NCBI RefSeq assembly: GCF_032854445.1
Contig: NC_088306.1
Coordinates: 4,586,373-4,650,372 of the forward strand
Reading direction: 5' to 3'
Origin: Liolophura sinensis
Lineage: Eukaryota; Mollusca; Polyplacophora; Chitonida; Chitonidae
Length of the DNA: 64,000 nucleotides
A program made the position numbers and the translations under genes. The notes below the pieces were generated by a model that saw nothing but the letters and a program-made list of their open reading frames with translations, searched no databases and was not told the DNA's origin. Shown piece after piece: positions 21,620 through 31,740 of the stretch. How positions within the stretch are numbered: position 1 is the stretch's first letter; every line of letters begins with the position of its first letter.

Positions 21620-21990
21620 ACCAGCATGACGAGAACTGGATTCGAACCCTCGACATCACTGGTCAAGGGCATGATAATTGCAGGCACTTCAAAAATCTGA
21701 GTCAGCAATCCTCCGATAACTTATCGCTATATGATGTCAGGAAAGTTACACGAGGTGATGAGCACGCCAGTGCGGTGCAAATACCCAGGAGCCTCTCGGT
21801 TCCTCTCGGAGCCATGACGGTCTCTGTGCGATCATGCTGGCTTCTCTTTATTCGAACGTGTGACAGTCTTGTCGTGGGTTTACCCCCCAAGGTTTCTTCC
21901 CACCATAATGCTGGCCGTCGTCGTATAAGTGAAATATTCTTGGGTACAACGTTAAACATGAATCAAATAAACAAATCAAATAAATAAAGT
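21620..21990 (+). repeat. composite SINE-like element
   Basis: Starts with ggattcgaaccctcg (an inverted pol III B-box-like sequence), continues with gtgcggtgcaaatacccagg, a degenerate middle and the tail ctggccgtcgtcgtataagtg to aataaataaa. Duplicated at 40235-40625. tRNA-derived SINE ancestry is plausible, but no full cloverleaf is seen. Confidence 0.7.
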
Positions 21991-22094
21991 CAAGCCACTT
22001 ATGAAGCAAATGTAGAACATTTAGGCTAAAAACCACTGGAGAACCTTGATTGGTATATTGACTAATCGCTGTTTAACGTCATGGTACATATTAT

Positions 22095-22442
22095 TTGGAT
22101 GTATATCTGCACAAAGACGAACAAAATCTCCTTTTACACCGCCTTTACGACAAAAGGGATAATTTCAATTTTGATATTGTAAATTATATTTATTTGGATA
22201 GCAATGTACCAAAGGTGACCGCATATGGCGAATACATATCTCGAATTGTAGCATTTGTCAGGTCTTGCGTAAATTGTGATGACTTTAATCTTCGTCACAA
22301 GTTGTTAGTTCAAAAACTAGTTTGTCAAGGATATTCCATTAAACGACTTCATCCTAAGTGTCTCAAATTTTACAATGAGTATAACATTCTCGATGGCAGG
22401 TATGGACATAGCGTTCAAAATCTCTGGCAATCTGCATTGTGA
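22095..22442 (+). pseudogene. reverse transcriptase C-terminal fragment
   Basis: A 115-codon frame with LLHRLYDKRDNFNFDIVNYI, then PKVTAYGEYISRIVAFVRSC, LVQKLVCQGYSIKRL and LKFYNEYNILDGRYGHSV. This combination of LYDKRD-F-F-IVN, AYG-YIS and KL-x-QGY is common at the C-terminal end of reverse-transcriptase proteins of invertebrate retroelements. No catalytic RT motif is included and nothing continues upstream, so it is a 5'-truncated insertion. It is not present at the matching place in unit B. The exact element class is not decided. Confidence 0.65.
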
Positions 22443-22753
22443 TCAACCGCATAGACGGCGCTGTTATCTATCGCATATGACGCTTAACAACACAGATGAC
22501 GCTGGTTGCCGAGTGTAACCGTCTATCTTGCAGACAGCTTTTATACAGACCAGCATGTCACGTGATGGCGCCTCTTGTAGTGTGAGATCCTTACATATTA
22601 ACAGGAAAGACGTAATCGTCCGTGATTTTTGAATCACAATCTGTTCGGTTAAGGTCTGTAACACTCATCATTTTCAAACTGTATCTAATACCGCTTAATC
22701 TGAGGCTAGAGGCCGTAAAGGCAGCCATGCTCATTACATCTGCATGATGCCGT

Positions 22754-23050
22754 TATGAACAGTTGCAATCAAAGCGCCATTGCAATATCTTGTTTAATTG
22801 TTATTTCGCCTGGAACTTGTTCATCGACCACGAATTTGAACTTTGATATGGAATTTATGCCTGGAATATCAAATGCCTGCCCGGGATCGTTTAAAACTGA
22901 TGACCGCTTCTCTCTTGTGTGTTACCGGCTTTATTTCCTATTTATATAACTTCTTACATACCTTTGTCGTTGGGAGCTAGTGTTAAGCGTTGTTTTGGAA
23001 ATGGATCTTAGAACGCCTTTTACGGACTACAAATGGTATACGAATGTCGA
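22754..23050 (+). repeat. interspersed repeat, second copy
   Basis: Relative of 2207-2500, sharing gaacagttgcaatcaaagcg and the stretch ending ttctctcttgtg. Confidence 0.7.
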
Positions 23051-23064
23051 GCATGACGCCTATA

Positions 23065-23330
23065 TTCATTCAGGTGCATCCATGCGTGTTGTTTTAATTC
23101 AGTTACATTGTTAAAGCAATTCATATTAATTTTATTTACTCTGCCTTTTCTTTATTCAGGTTGTTCTTTATTTCCCGAGAATATCGTTTCCTCGCAATAT
23201 TGTAGATATACGCACATGTACACATGTAACCTGGAGATTATCAGTAGACTTACAGCTGGCCTGGATTTACAGCCGCCCGCCTTCACGAAAACGTCCAGCA
23301 TGTAATCTTTCTTCGTTTTCTCAGGAAAAC
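23065..23330 (+). repeat. duplicated segment with a short conserved frame
   Basis: Aligns with 40885-41130. A frame starting after an acceptor-like ttattcag reads SQYCRYTHMYTCNLEIISR and PPAFTKTS, preserved with several amino-acid changes in the other copy (SQYCRYTYMYTCNLGIISR). The candidate signal-like start at 40902 is interrupted by TAA in this copy. Coding status is doubtful. Confidence 0.35.
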
Positions 23331-24865
23331 ACTTTCACCTGGTGTTTCTCAAATTACATATGCTTTATACTGGCATGCACATAGCTCTGCAATTCAATTG
23401 CACGAATTATATTACATGCTACAGCTGTCATATTTCAATAGCTGATTTGCCCTTATACCGCTGATAGGCACTCAAGAAGTTCGCGAGAATCCAGTCGCCA
23501 CCATAATTTATATTTGCATTAGCTTGCTGTTGCTTGTGTTTAAAAATTTAGTAAAATGAAAGGCTGTGAACGTTTGAGCAGAAGGGACGTGTGTTTGATT
23601 ATGCCACATCTTAACAATGCAATGCTGTTATTTTCATGCATGAATAACAAAATATTTATGTATGCTTCGGGCAATGTGCTAGTTTAATGGATTCGTCCTT
23701 GAATGGTTAAATCAAACGATGCATGAAACGCTCCTCAATTAAACGAAGAAATAAGATGGATGTAATTTTGTCGTCAAAACATACAGGGACGTCGCCATAA
23801 AGGGAAGTAATGATACGCAAATAAAAAAGTGAAAAAAAAAACAGAAAATTATTAAAAAGGAGAGAGACGTGAGTTATCTAATTTTTAAAAGGCACCTCCT
23901 ATGCTTATTGCACACAGAGTCGTTGCGAGTCCTTGAAGGACGTCATATGCTCGAAGTTTGAACTTTCTTTCACAAGGACAAAAAAGAAAACACAAAACGG
24001 TTAACCTGTAATTTATTCCACCTTGCTACAGAAATCGCCTAAATGTTTCTCCGAGGCATGTCTGAAAAAGGAAAAAAAGGAGAGAAACGTAAGTTATCTG
24101 AATTTTTAAAGAGCACCTGCTATGCTTATAGCGCACAGAGCCATTGCGAGTTTATTAACGCTTTGGGATTTAGCTCTGGTGGTATCTTGTCACTAAGGGA
24201 CATGATGTGATCTCCACAACAAAACAAAATAACGCAAATACGATTAATCTGCGATTATTTCCGCCTTACTACACAAATCGCCTAAAGCGTGTTTCCGAGG
24301 CATGTGTGAAAAACGAGAGCTTCCGGGGCATGGCCGGTACCTGGGTCTTCGTCAGCATGACTTGGATAGCAGTTCGATTGTTTAAGCAATCAAACGTTAA
24401 GAATCTTTGGGAAAGGAAAAAAAGACTTGCAAAAATGTCTAACATTTACCTCAAATCCGGCTTCCAATTAGGGAAATTGCATAAAGCGTCTCCGGTCATC
24501 TAAAATACCTGATCTTGCAAACTTGCAGGATAGGACCGAGTTCCATATTTGAGAATGTAACGAATTGGAAATCTTGTTGCGAAAGCTTAGCAGTAAACAT
24601 GGTCAACTGATCTCAAGGATACACGAAACTAAGCTAGGACGCAATGTAGATAGGTCTGGCAATGTGACAGTGACCGCTGAATCAGTTGTTAAAATGTTGC
24701 TTTAGAAACACGAGTGTGTATGGAAATAATCGATAATACTGGGTGCATGCCGTAGGAATAAACACGAGTGCGCTTGTCCGTACACGATTTGTATTCAGTT
24801 TAGCTGTACCGGTACATGGTTTGATAAATTTATGTTTGAAGTTACTTGATCTTTTTATATCTTGG

Positions 24866-24945
24866 CCCCGCCCCTTACTTTTGCTTGTGTGTTTTTTTGA
24901 TTGGACAAGAATCTGTGGAAGAGGGCCGCGAAATACATATAGCCC
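24866..24945 (+). promoter_or_regulatory. core promoter, gene 2
   Basis: GC box CCCCGCCCC at 24866-24874, inverted CCAAT (ATTGG) at 24900-24904 and a TATA-like acatatag near 24936. The same order and spacing are preserved before gene 3, where the TATA box is a better TATATATA. The likely start is about 30 bp downstream, near ttcgttagattctc (24960). Confidence 0.65.
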
Positions 24946-24959
24946 CATAATCTGCAGCC

Positions 24960-25036
24960 TTCGTTAGATTCTCAACCGGCGTAGACTAACGGAGATCTTC
25001 TGTGACGTGCCGCTCGTTATTAACGTGTCAGACTAG
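24960..25036 (+). other. noncoding exon 1 of gene 2 (predicted)
   Basis: Conserved with 47671-47744. It contains gacgtgccgctcgttattaa and ends ACTAG followed by GTAAGA, a good donor. The matching acceptor is tctttcgcag ending at 26530, so a 5' UTR intron of about 1.5 kb is predicted. No ATG precedes the coding start in a long frame. Confidence 0.6.
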
Positions 25037-25399
25037 GTAAGATGAACTTAAACTACAGGGTACTTTACCATACGCATCCAGTTTGTCTAACACAACCAAC
25101 GTGGGTGTAAATTTTAGAAGCATCTCGAGGAAATTTATTGCGTGTAACTTTCTGCCAACTGTTGTTGTTATTCAATTTGTTTTTTTTTATCTTCCAATAC
25201 ATTTTCAAATCATACATTACAGTTTAAATAACTAGTGAACTCAAGAAATTGATGCTGTAAAATATAACGGACTGAAGCATAGAGAGTAAAGACTAGAGCA
25301 GTGGTGACAGTATGGAAGTTATGTTCTCATGCAGTCTACCCCAGATACGAATCAAATTGTTCATGTGAGGGCTTAAATAGTACCTGCTAACCTCACTTC

Positions 25400-25475
25400 C
25401 CCCGAGCAATACACGCACACACGCACACACGCAAACATGCACACAGGCACACATGCACACAAACACACAAGTGAC
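25400..25475. repeat. (CA)n-rich microsatellite
   Basis: Imperfect acacgcacacacgcaaac type repeat. The counterpart in unit C (about 48121-48155) is shorter. Confidence 0.8.
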
Positions 25476-26089
25476 GAAGCTATCCACAGTTAGTAAAATG
25501 TTCTCTTGGGTGGCTCTTGAATTTTGTTTGCGGTATTTTTTTTATCTTTTTATGTATGATGATTTTTTTTTTTACCTTTTCCTGAGGAAAACCGTAGCTT
25601 GTGTACAGTAGGGGATTAACCGTTTACCGATGGATGTTAAGTTTCTGAAATGTACACCCAAAAAGCTAAAAACCTGAAATTTGTTGTTTTCCACAAATTA
25701 GGTAAACATCAAATATTGCTTTCTTACACTTAGTATTCTTTTAGAAATTATGGAAAACAATTCTTTCATGATAATGCGAGAAAAATAGCAAATGAGTGAA
25801 AAATCACAGAACCGCCTAAATAACGAAAATAGTTACACCAAATTCACAACCTACCGTTAAATCTGCCACCTTAAAAAAATGACCATCAACTTCAACTTAA
25901 TCCAGCGTTTCTAGACGAAGGTAGTCGCTCAGTTCTGAAATATAAGACAAAAGAAACCGGACCGGTTGGTCCACTGTCAATTTCAGTATAAAGTCATTGC
26001 GTGAGACGCCAATTCTAGTGTCATCAGCGCGATATTTCAGTGACGGCAGCACTTAGACGGCATGAGCTGCCCCCTTGCCATAAGATAAT

Positions 26090-26205
26090 AGAGTATAGGT
26101 ACACGCATCTTATGTCGCCTCGTCGTCGAATGACTGAAATATTGTTACATGTAAGTACGACGTAGTACCCCTAGCATAAATACATATACATACATACAAA
26201 AACGC
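26090..26205. repeat. dispersed repeat fragment
   Basis: Contains cgtcgtcgaatgactgaaat and gtacgacgtagtacccc. Duplicated at 48860-48945; related fragments lie at 42755, 58600 and 60730. Confidence 0.6.
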
Positions 26206-26585
26206 CCGTTAAGAACACAATCAGTGTAAAACTTTGTTGTTGAATTTTGCCTGACACAGATGTTATTGGGATGAGTATCTAATTTGAGAATTGGGAATTG
26301 GCTTTCCGATTATTGACCGGGAACGTCCATCTTGGTTGACGACTGTTACGAGAATGTCTGTTTCGACGCATAGATTTAATTCAAAGCTTACATTTGGATA
26401 TCTTGCTGTGTGGTGATTTCCACTTCCATCTTCTGATTTACCCCTCTCCTCCTCCACTTTTCTCCTCCTCCTCTCCTCCACCAATACAAAGTCATAATTA
26501 AATGCATTAAATAAATAATATCTTTCGCAGGTGAAATAGTTATACATAGAGTTGCATCAGGCTTTCAAACAAAGACCGCGTGACC

Positions 26586-27941
26586 ATGAGGGCGTTCCTG
26601 TTGCTAGTGGCTGTAACCATGGGGATGGTGATGACGATGACTGTTGCCCAGACACTTACAGGCCCACGACTAAGATTCGTGGGTTTCCAGCTTTCGTTGT
26701 TATTGAGAAAGGTTTATTTCGAATCTTGTCCAATCGGCCTGCCCTCCGCCACAGAACATTCCGTAACTGCGAGTCCACCTGAAGTGGTAAGCGTAGGCAT
26801 CCATTCCCCCTTAGCACAACTTCACTTTCTTTTCCCCACCAATCAACTTGACTGTCTTAAAAAGCCGACCTGTCAATCTTGCATGCGGCTTTATGTCAGG
26901 TACTTGTCGTTCATGTGACTTTATATCAGGTATTTACCTTGGATGTGGCTTTGTGTCAGGTACTTGTGGATGTGGTTTTGTGTCAGGTACTTATCTTGGA
27001 CATGGCTTTATGCCAGGTGACTTATCGCAAGTCTAGTTTCAAGGAGCAAGTGAGGTGTTTTTTGGGTGGAGTTTTATGTCATGGATTTTTTTTGTTCTGT
27101 TTGCTCTTTCTTGAGCCAGACTCTTACCATTGGGTATATATTGAAACAGAATGAAAAAATATATAGTGGACGATGGTTGGACAGCGTCAATGGTCAATCC
27201 AGTCAATTACGTTAAATGTCTCTTCCCTGCCATTGTCCCGGGATCGGCCCGGTTTTCTCCAGTAACCTGTGGATGGGTGTGGGTTTCTGCCGAGCTCAAT
27301 CCGGTTTCCTCCTATCATGATGTTTTACGCCGTCGTATAAGAGAAATACATTTGAATACGACGTGAAACACCAATCCAATCAATACTAAAAAATCAAATA
27401 AATATTTTTAGCTAAAAATATCTGTTTCAGAACATCTATATATAGTGGACGATGTTTGGACAGCGTTAATGGTCAATCCAGTCAATTACGTTAAATGTCT
27501 CTTCCCTGCCATTGTCCCGGGATCGGCCCGGTTTTCTCCAGTAACCTGTGGATGGGTGTGGGTTTCTGCCGAGCTCAATCCGGTTTCCTCCTACCATGAT
27601 GTTTTACGCCGTCCTAAGAGAAATACATTTGAATACGACGTGAAACACCAATCAAATCAATACTAAATCTTTTATGCTAAAAATATCTGTTTCAGAACAT
27701 CTTGTCCTGCAGTACACTAACTCCTACTGAGTTTGTAATGGCAGTGCCTGCCATGACTCAGGTTTGTGGGGGAGTCCAATTCATACACCCACAGTGTTCG
27801 TACCACGTGTGCACGGTCCAAGAATTCAGTCCAAACTGGGCCTTAAAAGTAACATATACTCCAGGCAACACATGCGATGTCAACCTTGACAGAATTGGCT
27901 TCATTTACGCACAGCAATCCCCGGTCATGTGCTGTCCATAA
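26586..27941 (+). CDS. secreted 8-cysteine protein, paralog 2
   Basis: Coding exons 26586-26786 and 27696-27941, again 201 and 246 nt with a phase-0 intron (GTAAGC to TTTCAG), giving 148 residues. The signal peptide is MRAFLLLVAVTMGMVMTM then TVAQ. The conserved block TGPRLRFVGFQL is followed by a different variable patch (SLLLRK) and VYFESCPIGLP. Exon 2 is the most diverged of the three (for example TPTEFVMAVPAMTQ, HPQCSYHVCTVQ, AQQSPVMCCP), but all eight cysteines keep their positions. The intron is the shortest of the three, about 0.9 kb, because the minisatellite has only about five units. A tandem duplication places a decoy acceptor at 27421-27437. A poly(A) signal AATAAA is at 27956. 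Confidence 0.88.
26885..27020 (+). repeat. intron minisatellite, 30-bp unit (gene 2)
   Basis: About five degenerate units of ggctttatgtcaggtacttg. This is the contracted or ancestral-length form of the arrays in genes 1 and 3. Confidence 0.85.
27160..27702 (+). repeat. tandem duplication of intron end and start of exon 2 (gene 2)
   Basis: The block from agtggacgatggttggac (27165) through the SINE-like repeat to the acceptor and the first 7 bases of exon 2 (aacatct) is present twice: the second copy starts at 27444 and ends at the true exon. The first copy therefore contains a complete acceptor (ctgtttcag at 27422-27430) followed by only 7 exon bases. Confidence 0.85.
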
Positions 27942-27955
27942 TCTTCTTCCAGGCA

Positions 27956-27961
27956 AATAAA
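27956..27961 (+). terminator. poly(A) signal, gene 2
   Basis: AATAAA 15 bp after the stop codon, at the same offset as in gene 1. Confidence 0.75.
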
Positions 27962-28479
27962 GAAATACAGTTGGACAACAAATTCAAGCTCAGTTTCATA
28001 AACTGTTCTGTTTTTATAAATGGCAGAAAAAGTGTTTGCCGGTTTTTAGCGTCAGCCTATACTCGTATATACACAGCTGTTCAACTAACGGTCGCCATGA
28101 TATGACTGAAATATTGCCAATGTGGCAGTCAATCTTAATTATTAAGCCATAATCAATCATTCACTCAACTAGCAACTTTGTGTTCGTGTTCACTAAAACT
28201 TGAAATGTAACATAATTGAATCCCTTAAAGAATTGATACTTTATTTTAGAATGAAAAGATTAGTAAAATGTCAACTTTGACAAACACAAAAAAAACCCAT
28301 TTCGTTGTGTTATTAGACTTTTGTGGATTTATTGACTGATTTAATAAATGTTCTTAATATATACCAATAATGTCGATGATCTCTATTAGCCATTGTCCCC
28401 AGCCCTGACAATTCTTGGGGACTGGACGGCAACATGGAGTAGACAGCTTATGGTTGGTGATCCCCTTACCAATACGCTA

Positions 28480-28760
28480 TATAAACGTATAGGGGCATCC
28501 GAGGCCAAGAGGTTAGTACACCAGAGCTGCACAATGGCGAAAGAGCCCATTACCAATGGGGTCACTGTGAGTTCAAGTCCAGCTCATATGTGTGAATTTC
28601 CAGTCGTATGTGTGAAGTTCTGACAACCTGAGGGTGGTCTTGAGTTTCCACCAGGTCTGCCCAGTTTTCTCTAAACTATATGCTGGCCGCCATGGTATAA
28701 CTTTAGTATTCTTGAGTACGGTGTTAAACGCCAATCAAATATGTAAATAAATTAAATAAA
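28480..28760 (+). repeat. SINE-like element, near full length
   Basis: Body with gccaagaggttagtacacc, the B-box-like gagttcaagtccag, then ctggccgccatggtataact and the tail ggtgttaaacgccaatcaaa plus an A/T-rich end. Confidence 0.75.
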
Positions 28761-29480
28761 GTTTTTTGCCGGGGTTGATTTTGAGACAAAATATATTTAC
28801 CTGTATAATGTACGTCCCAGTCGATAACAAACATAAGCCATATGGTAAATTGCTTGTAGATCTAATGACAAGAAGCATGGAACTCCAGCGAGGAGGGATA
28901 GGTTTTACACCCTTATTACAACTTGTATCAACACAGTTGTACACAGTTACCCCTGAATCAATGTTAAAGAGATACCGCTGCATTGTAACCTATTATAGAC
29001 CAAGAATTGTACCAACTCTTTCTTGCAGACTTGATTATTTTTGGCGCCCGATAAAGTACCTCAGCTCGGAAAAATTTTGCTCCATTTTATGAAAACATGG
29101 ACACAAGAAATGGCAATTCGGTTACACGTAACTGAATCGTAACTACATATCAGTATATTATCTTTTGCAGCAGTTCTGTGTTACCATCTGTCACTTCATG
29201 GAGTGAATGGATAACGACTACGTCACACCTTATGTTGCGCAGTCTGATAGCAACCCGATTGATTGCATAAAATGATCAAAATGGATGCCGCAATTTACAC
29301 CAGATATCTGCTCAGTATTGTCATTTTGTTCATCGAAATCTCATCGGATGAATAAAGTATGATACTTTTCAGAAAGCTTGAACATCCTGCTTTCAATTGA
29401 TATATGTTTTGCCGTCTTACTTCAACCGAGGTGAAGATATAAGTGTATCTCTTGACTTAAGTATGGAAGGTGATGAATGT
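28761..29480. other. unannotated DNA with one open frame
   Basis: The open frame 28766-29092 (plus) contains MYVPVDNKHKPYGKLLVDLM and no motif I recognise. It has no counterpart in units A or C, so it is probably part of an inserted element. The rest shows nothing. Confidence 0.3.
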
Positions 29481-29489
29481 CATCATGGT

Positions 29490-30830
29490 AGCGAAGCGAA
29501 GATATGATGACACGACCCGAAGACATGACAATACAAAGCGAAAACACGACGGCTCGATGTAGACACTGCATGACACAAGGCGAAGAAATGATGGCAGTGA
29601 GGGAAAACACGGTGGCACGAGGTGAAGACATGATGATACGAAGCAAACGCATAGAAGAACAAAGACAAGATATAATGGCACGAATGAAAAACACGACGGC
29701 TGGAAGTCAAAACTGGATGACACGAAGTGCAGACACGACAGCAGGAAGGCAAGACTTGATGACACGAAATGAAGACACGACGGCAGGAATTCGACTCGAC
29801 ACTACCACACGTAGTGGAGACACCACGACACGAAGCAAAGACTCGATGACACGAAGTGAAAACACGACAGTATGAAGTCAAGACTCGCTGACACAAAATG
29901 AAGACACGACCGCACGAAGTGAAGAAACGATGACACGAAGTTAATACACGACAACACGAAGTGAAGACTCGATGACACGAACAGAGGACATTACGACATG
30001 AAGTGAAGGTTCGATGACACGAAGTAAAAACACGACGGCAAAAAGTCAAGATTCGATGACACAAAGTGAGGACTCGATGGCACGAAGTAAAGAAACGATG
30101 AGACGAAGTGAAGACACGACAACACGAAATAAAGAGTCGATGACACTAAAAGAGGACACGTTAACACGAAGGGAAGGATCGATGACACGAAGTGAAAACA
30201 CGACGGCAGGAAGTCAACACTCGATGACACAAAATGAGGACACGACAGCACGAAGTGAAGAAAAGACGACACGTAGTGAAAACACGACGACACGAAAGGA
30301 AGACTCCATGGCACGAAAAGAAGATACGACAACACGAATTAAAGACTCGATGACACAAAATGAAGACACAACAACACGAAGTGAAGACTTGATCACACGA
30401 AATGAGGACACGACAACACGAAGTGAAAACACGACGGAAAAAAGTCAAGATTCGATGACACGAAGTGATGACACTACCACACGGAGTGTAGACACGATGA
30501 CACAAAGTAAAGACTCGATATCACGAAGTAAATACTCGACGACACTAAATGTCACAGAAAGTGAAGAAACAATGACACTAAGTGAAGACACAACAACACA
30601 AAATCAAGCCTCGATGACATGAAGTGAAGACACGACGGCAGGAAGTCAAGATTCGATGACACGAAGTTTAAACACGACGGCACGAAGTGTAGAAACGATG
30701 ACAGGAAGTGAAATGACACGACGGCACGAAGTCAAGATTCGATGACATGAAGTAAAAGCACGACGGCAGGAAGTCAAAACTCGATGGCATAAAGTGAAGA
30801 CTCGACGGCGCGTAGTGAAAAAACGATGAT
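29490..30830. repeat. 21-bp minisatellite (unit B)
   Basis: About 60 units such as acacgaagtgaagactcgatg and gcaggaagtcaagactcgatg, with indels. It occupies the place that holds the CAG-GTGAG array in units A and C. Open frames of up to 202 codons with seven-residue periodicity arise because 21 is a multiple of three. Confidence 0.92.
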
Positions 30831-31514
30831 ACCAAGTTTATTAAGTAAGGGTAAATTATTAAGTAAGCACAAAGAAGGCAAATGTTTTGAGTTTACGTTT
30901 TCAAAACATGATATTGCAACAGCTGATCATGGCAGGTTTATGTGTCTACGATACATATAGTTTAGTTAACATTCCCATACAAACTAAAGATACAATTTTA
31001 AGATACAAACCTAAATAATTTTTGATATTTCGAAAAATATTTGTTTAATCGGGATCAATGCAATATTTGGACAAAAAAGACCAAAGCGGGCAGACAAATC
31101 TTCCGCATGTTGAAAGACAAAACTACAAAAAAGTAACCTCACCATTTTACAACATTTAAACAAATAAAAACATTTAGTTTTTGTGATGGGTATTAACTTT
31201 AAGTTTTAATACATACCTTCACTTTAGTTCTTTAAAAAAAAGGTGGGACAAAAGTTAGCGGAATATTAAATCAAGTTTAATCCTTCAGCTATTATTTATG
31301 CGCAGCAACAAAATAGGTTCCAGTTAAGGAGCATGCAAATTTTGAGCACGCGCAGAACAGGATGTTAAATTTTGGGAAACTCCGGCCATAAAATCGCTGA
31401 AAAGACTATTTTCTCGCAGGTCATGTTTTCATTTGAACACATGAATAAATAAATTATATTGCAATTTTTTAAACTAGAGCCGTTCGAGAAAACCTTAACA
31501 GACGCAAGTCTTCC

Positions 31515-31740
31515 TTTATCTTTATTTGTTTACTTGATTGGTGTTTACGCCATGGTCAAGACTATTTCACGACCGTGGCGAGCACAATGGTGAGAGGAAA
31601 CCGGGCAGACCCCGGACGAAACCCAGCTAGGCGGCAGGCCTTCCCATTACGACCGGAGAGGTAGCGAGAAGAAGCTGGTCTTTACATCACAATGACTGCG
31701 CTAGTGAGAGGTTCCTGGGTCACTGCGCCGCGCGCAAGAC
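31515..31740 (-). repeat. SINE-like repeat (minus)
   Basis: tttacttgattggtgtttac followed by cgagcacaatggtgagagg and ccgggcagaccccggacg. Duplicated at 52765-52970. Confidence 0.8.

Larger units (their letters stand above)
20060..22040. repeat. segmental duplication block, unit A (second part)
   Basis: Aligns by eye with 38385-40720 of unit B, including gtgaagcgtggg (21068 and 39466), the SINE-like copy at the end and long stretches with few differences. No gene is seen. Confidence 0.75.
23368..26585 (+). repeat. segmental duplication upstream of gene 2
   Basis: Aligns with 45955-49327 upstream of gene 3, including the promoter-like block, first exon and 5' intron. Within it a roughly 220-bp local tandem duplication (23861 and 24081, motif gagag-acgt-agttatct) is present in this copy only. 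Confidence 0.85.

Noticed and set aside
21631-21710. Possible tRNA gene (ggattcgaaccctcg)
   Set aside because: Only a B-box-like stretch is present; no acceptor stem, anticodon arm or A box in the right place. Better explained as a SINE-like element.
26263-26547. Minus-strand frame upstream of gene 2, also open upstream of gene 3 (49007-49249)
   Set aside because: The visible differences between the copies mostly change amino acids and the frame runs into the CT tract; the DNA is the shared 5' intron of the duplicated gene.
29504-30622. Open frames of 123 and 202 codons with heptad periodicity, possibly a coiled-coil gene
   Set aside because: They follow a 21-bp minisatellite; all frames on both strands stay open because the unit length is a multiple of three and lacks stops. 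No start context, splice sites or nonrepetitive ends.
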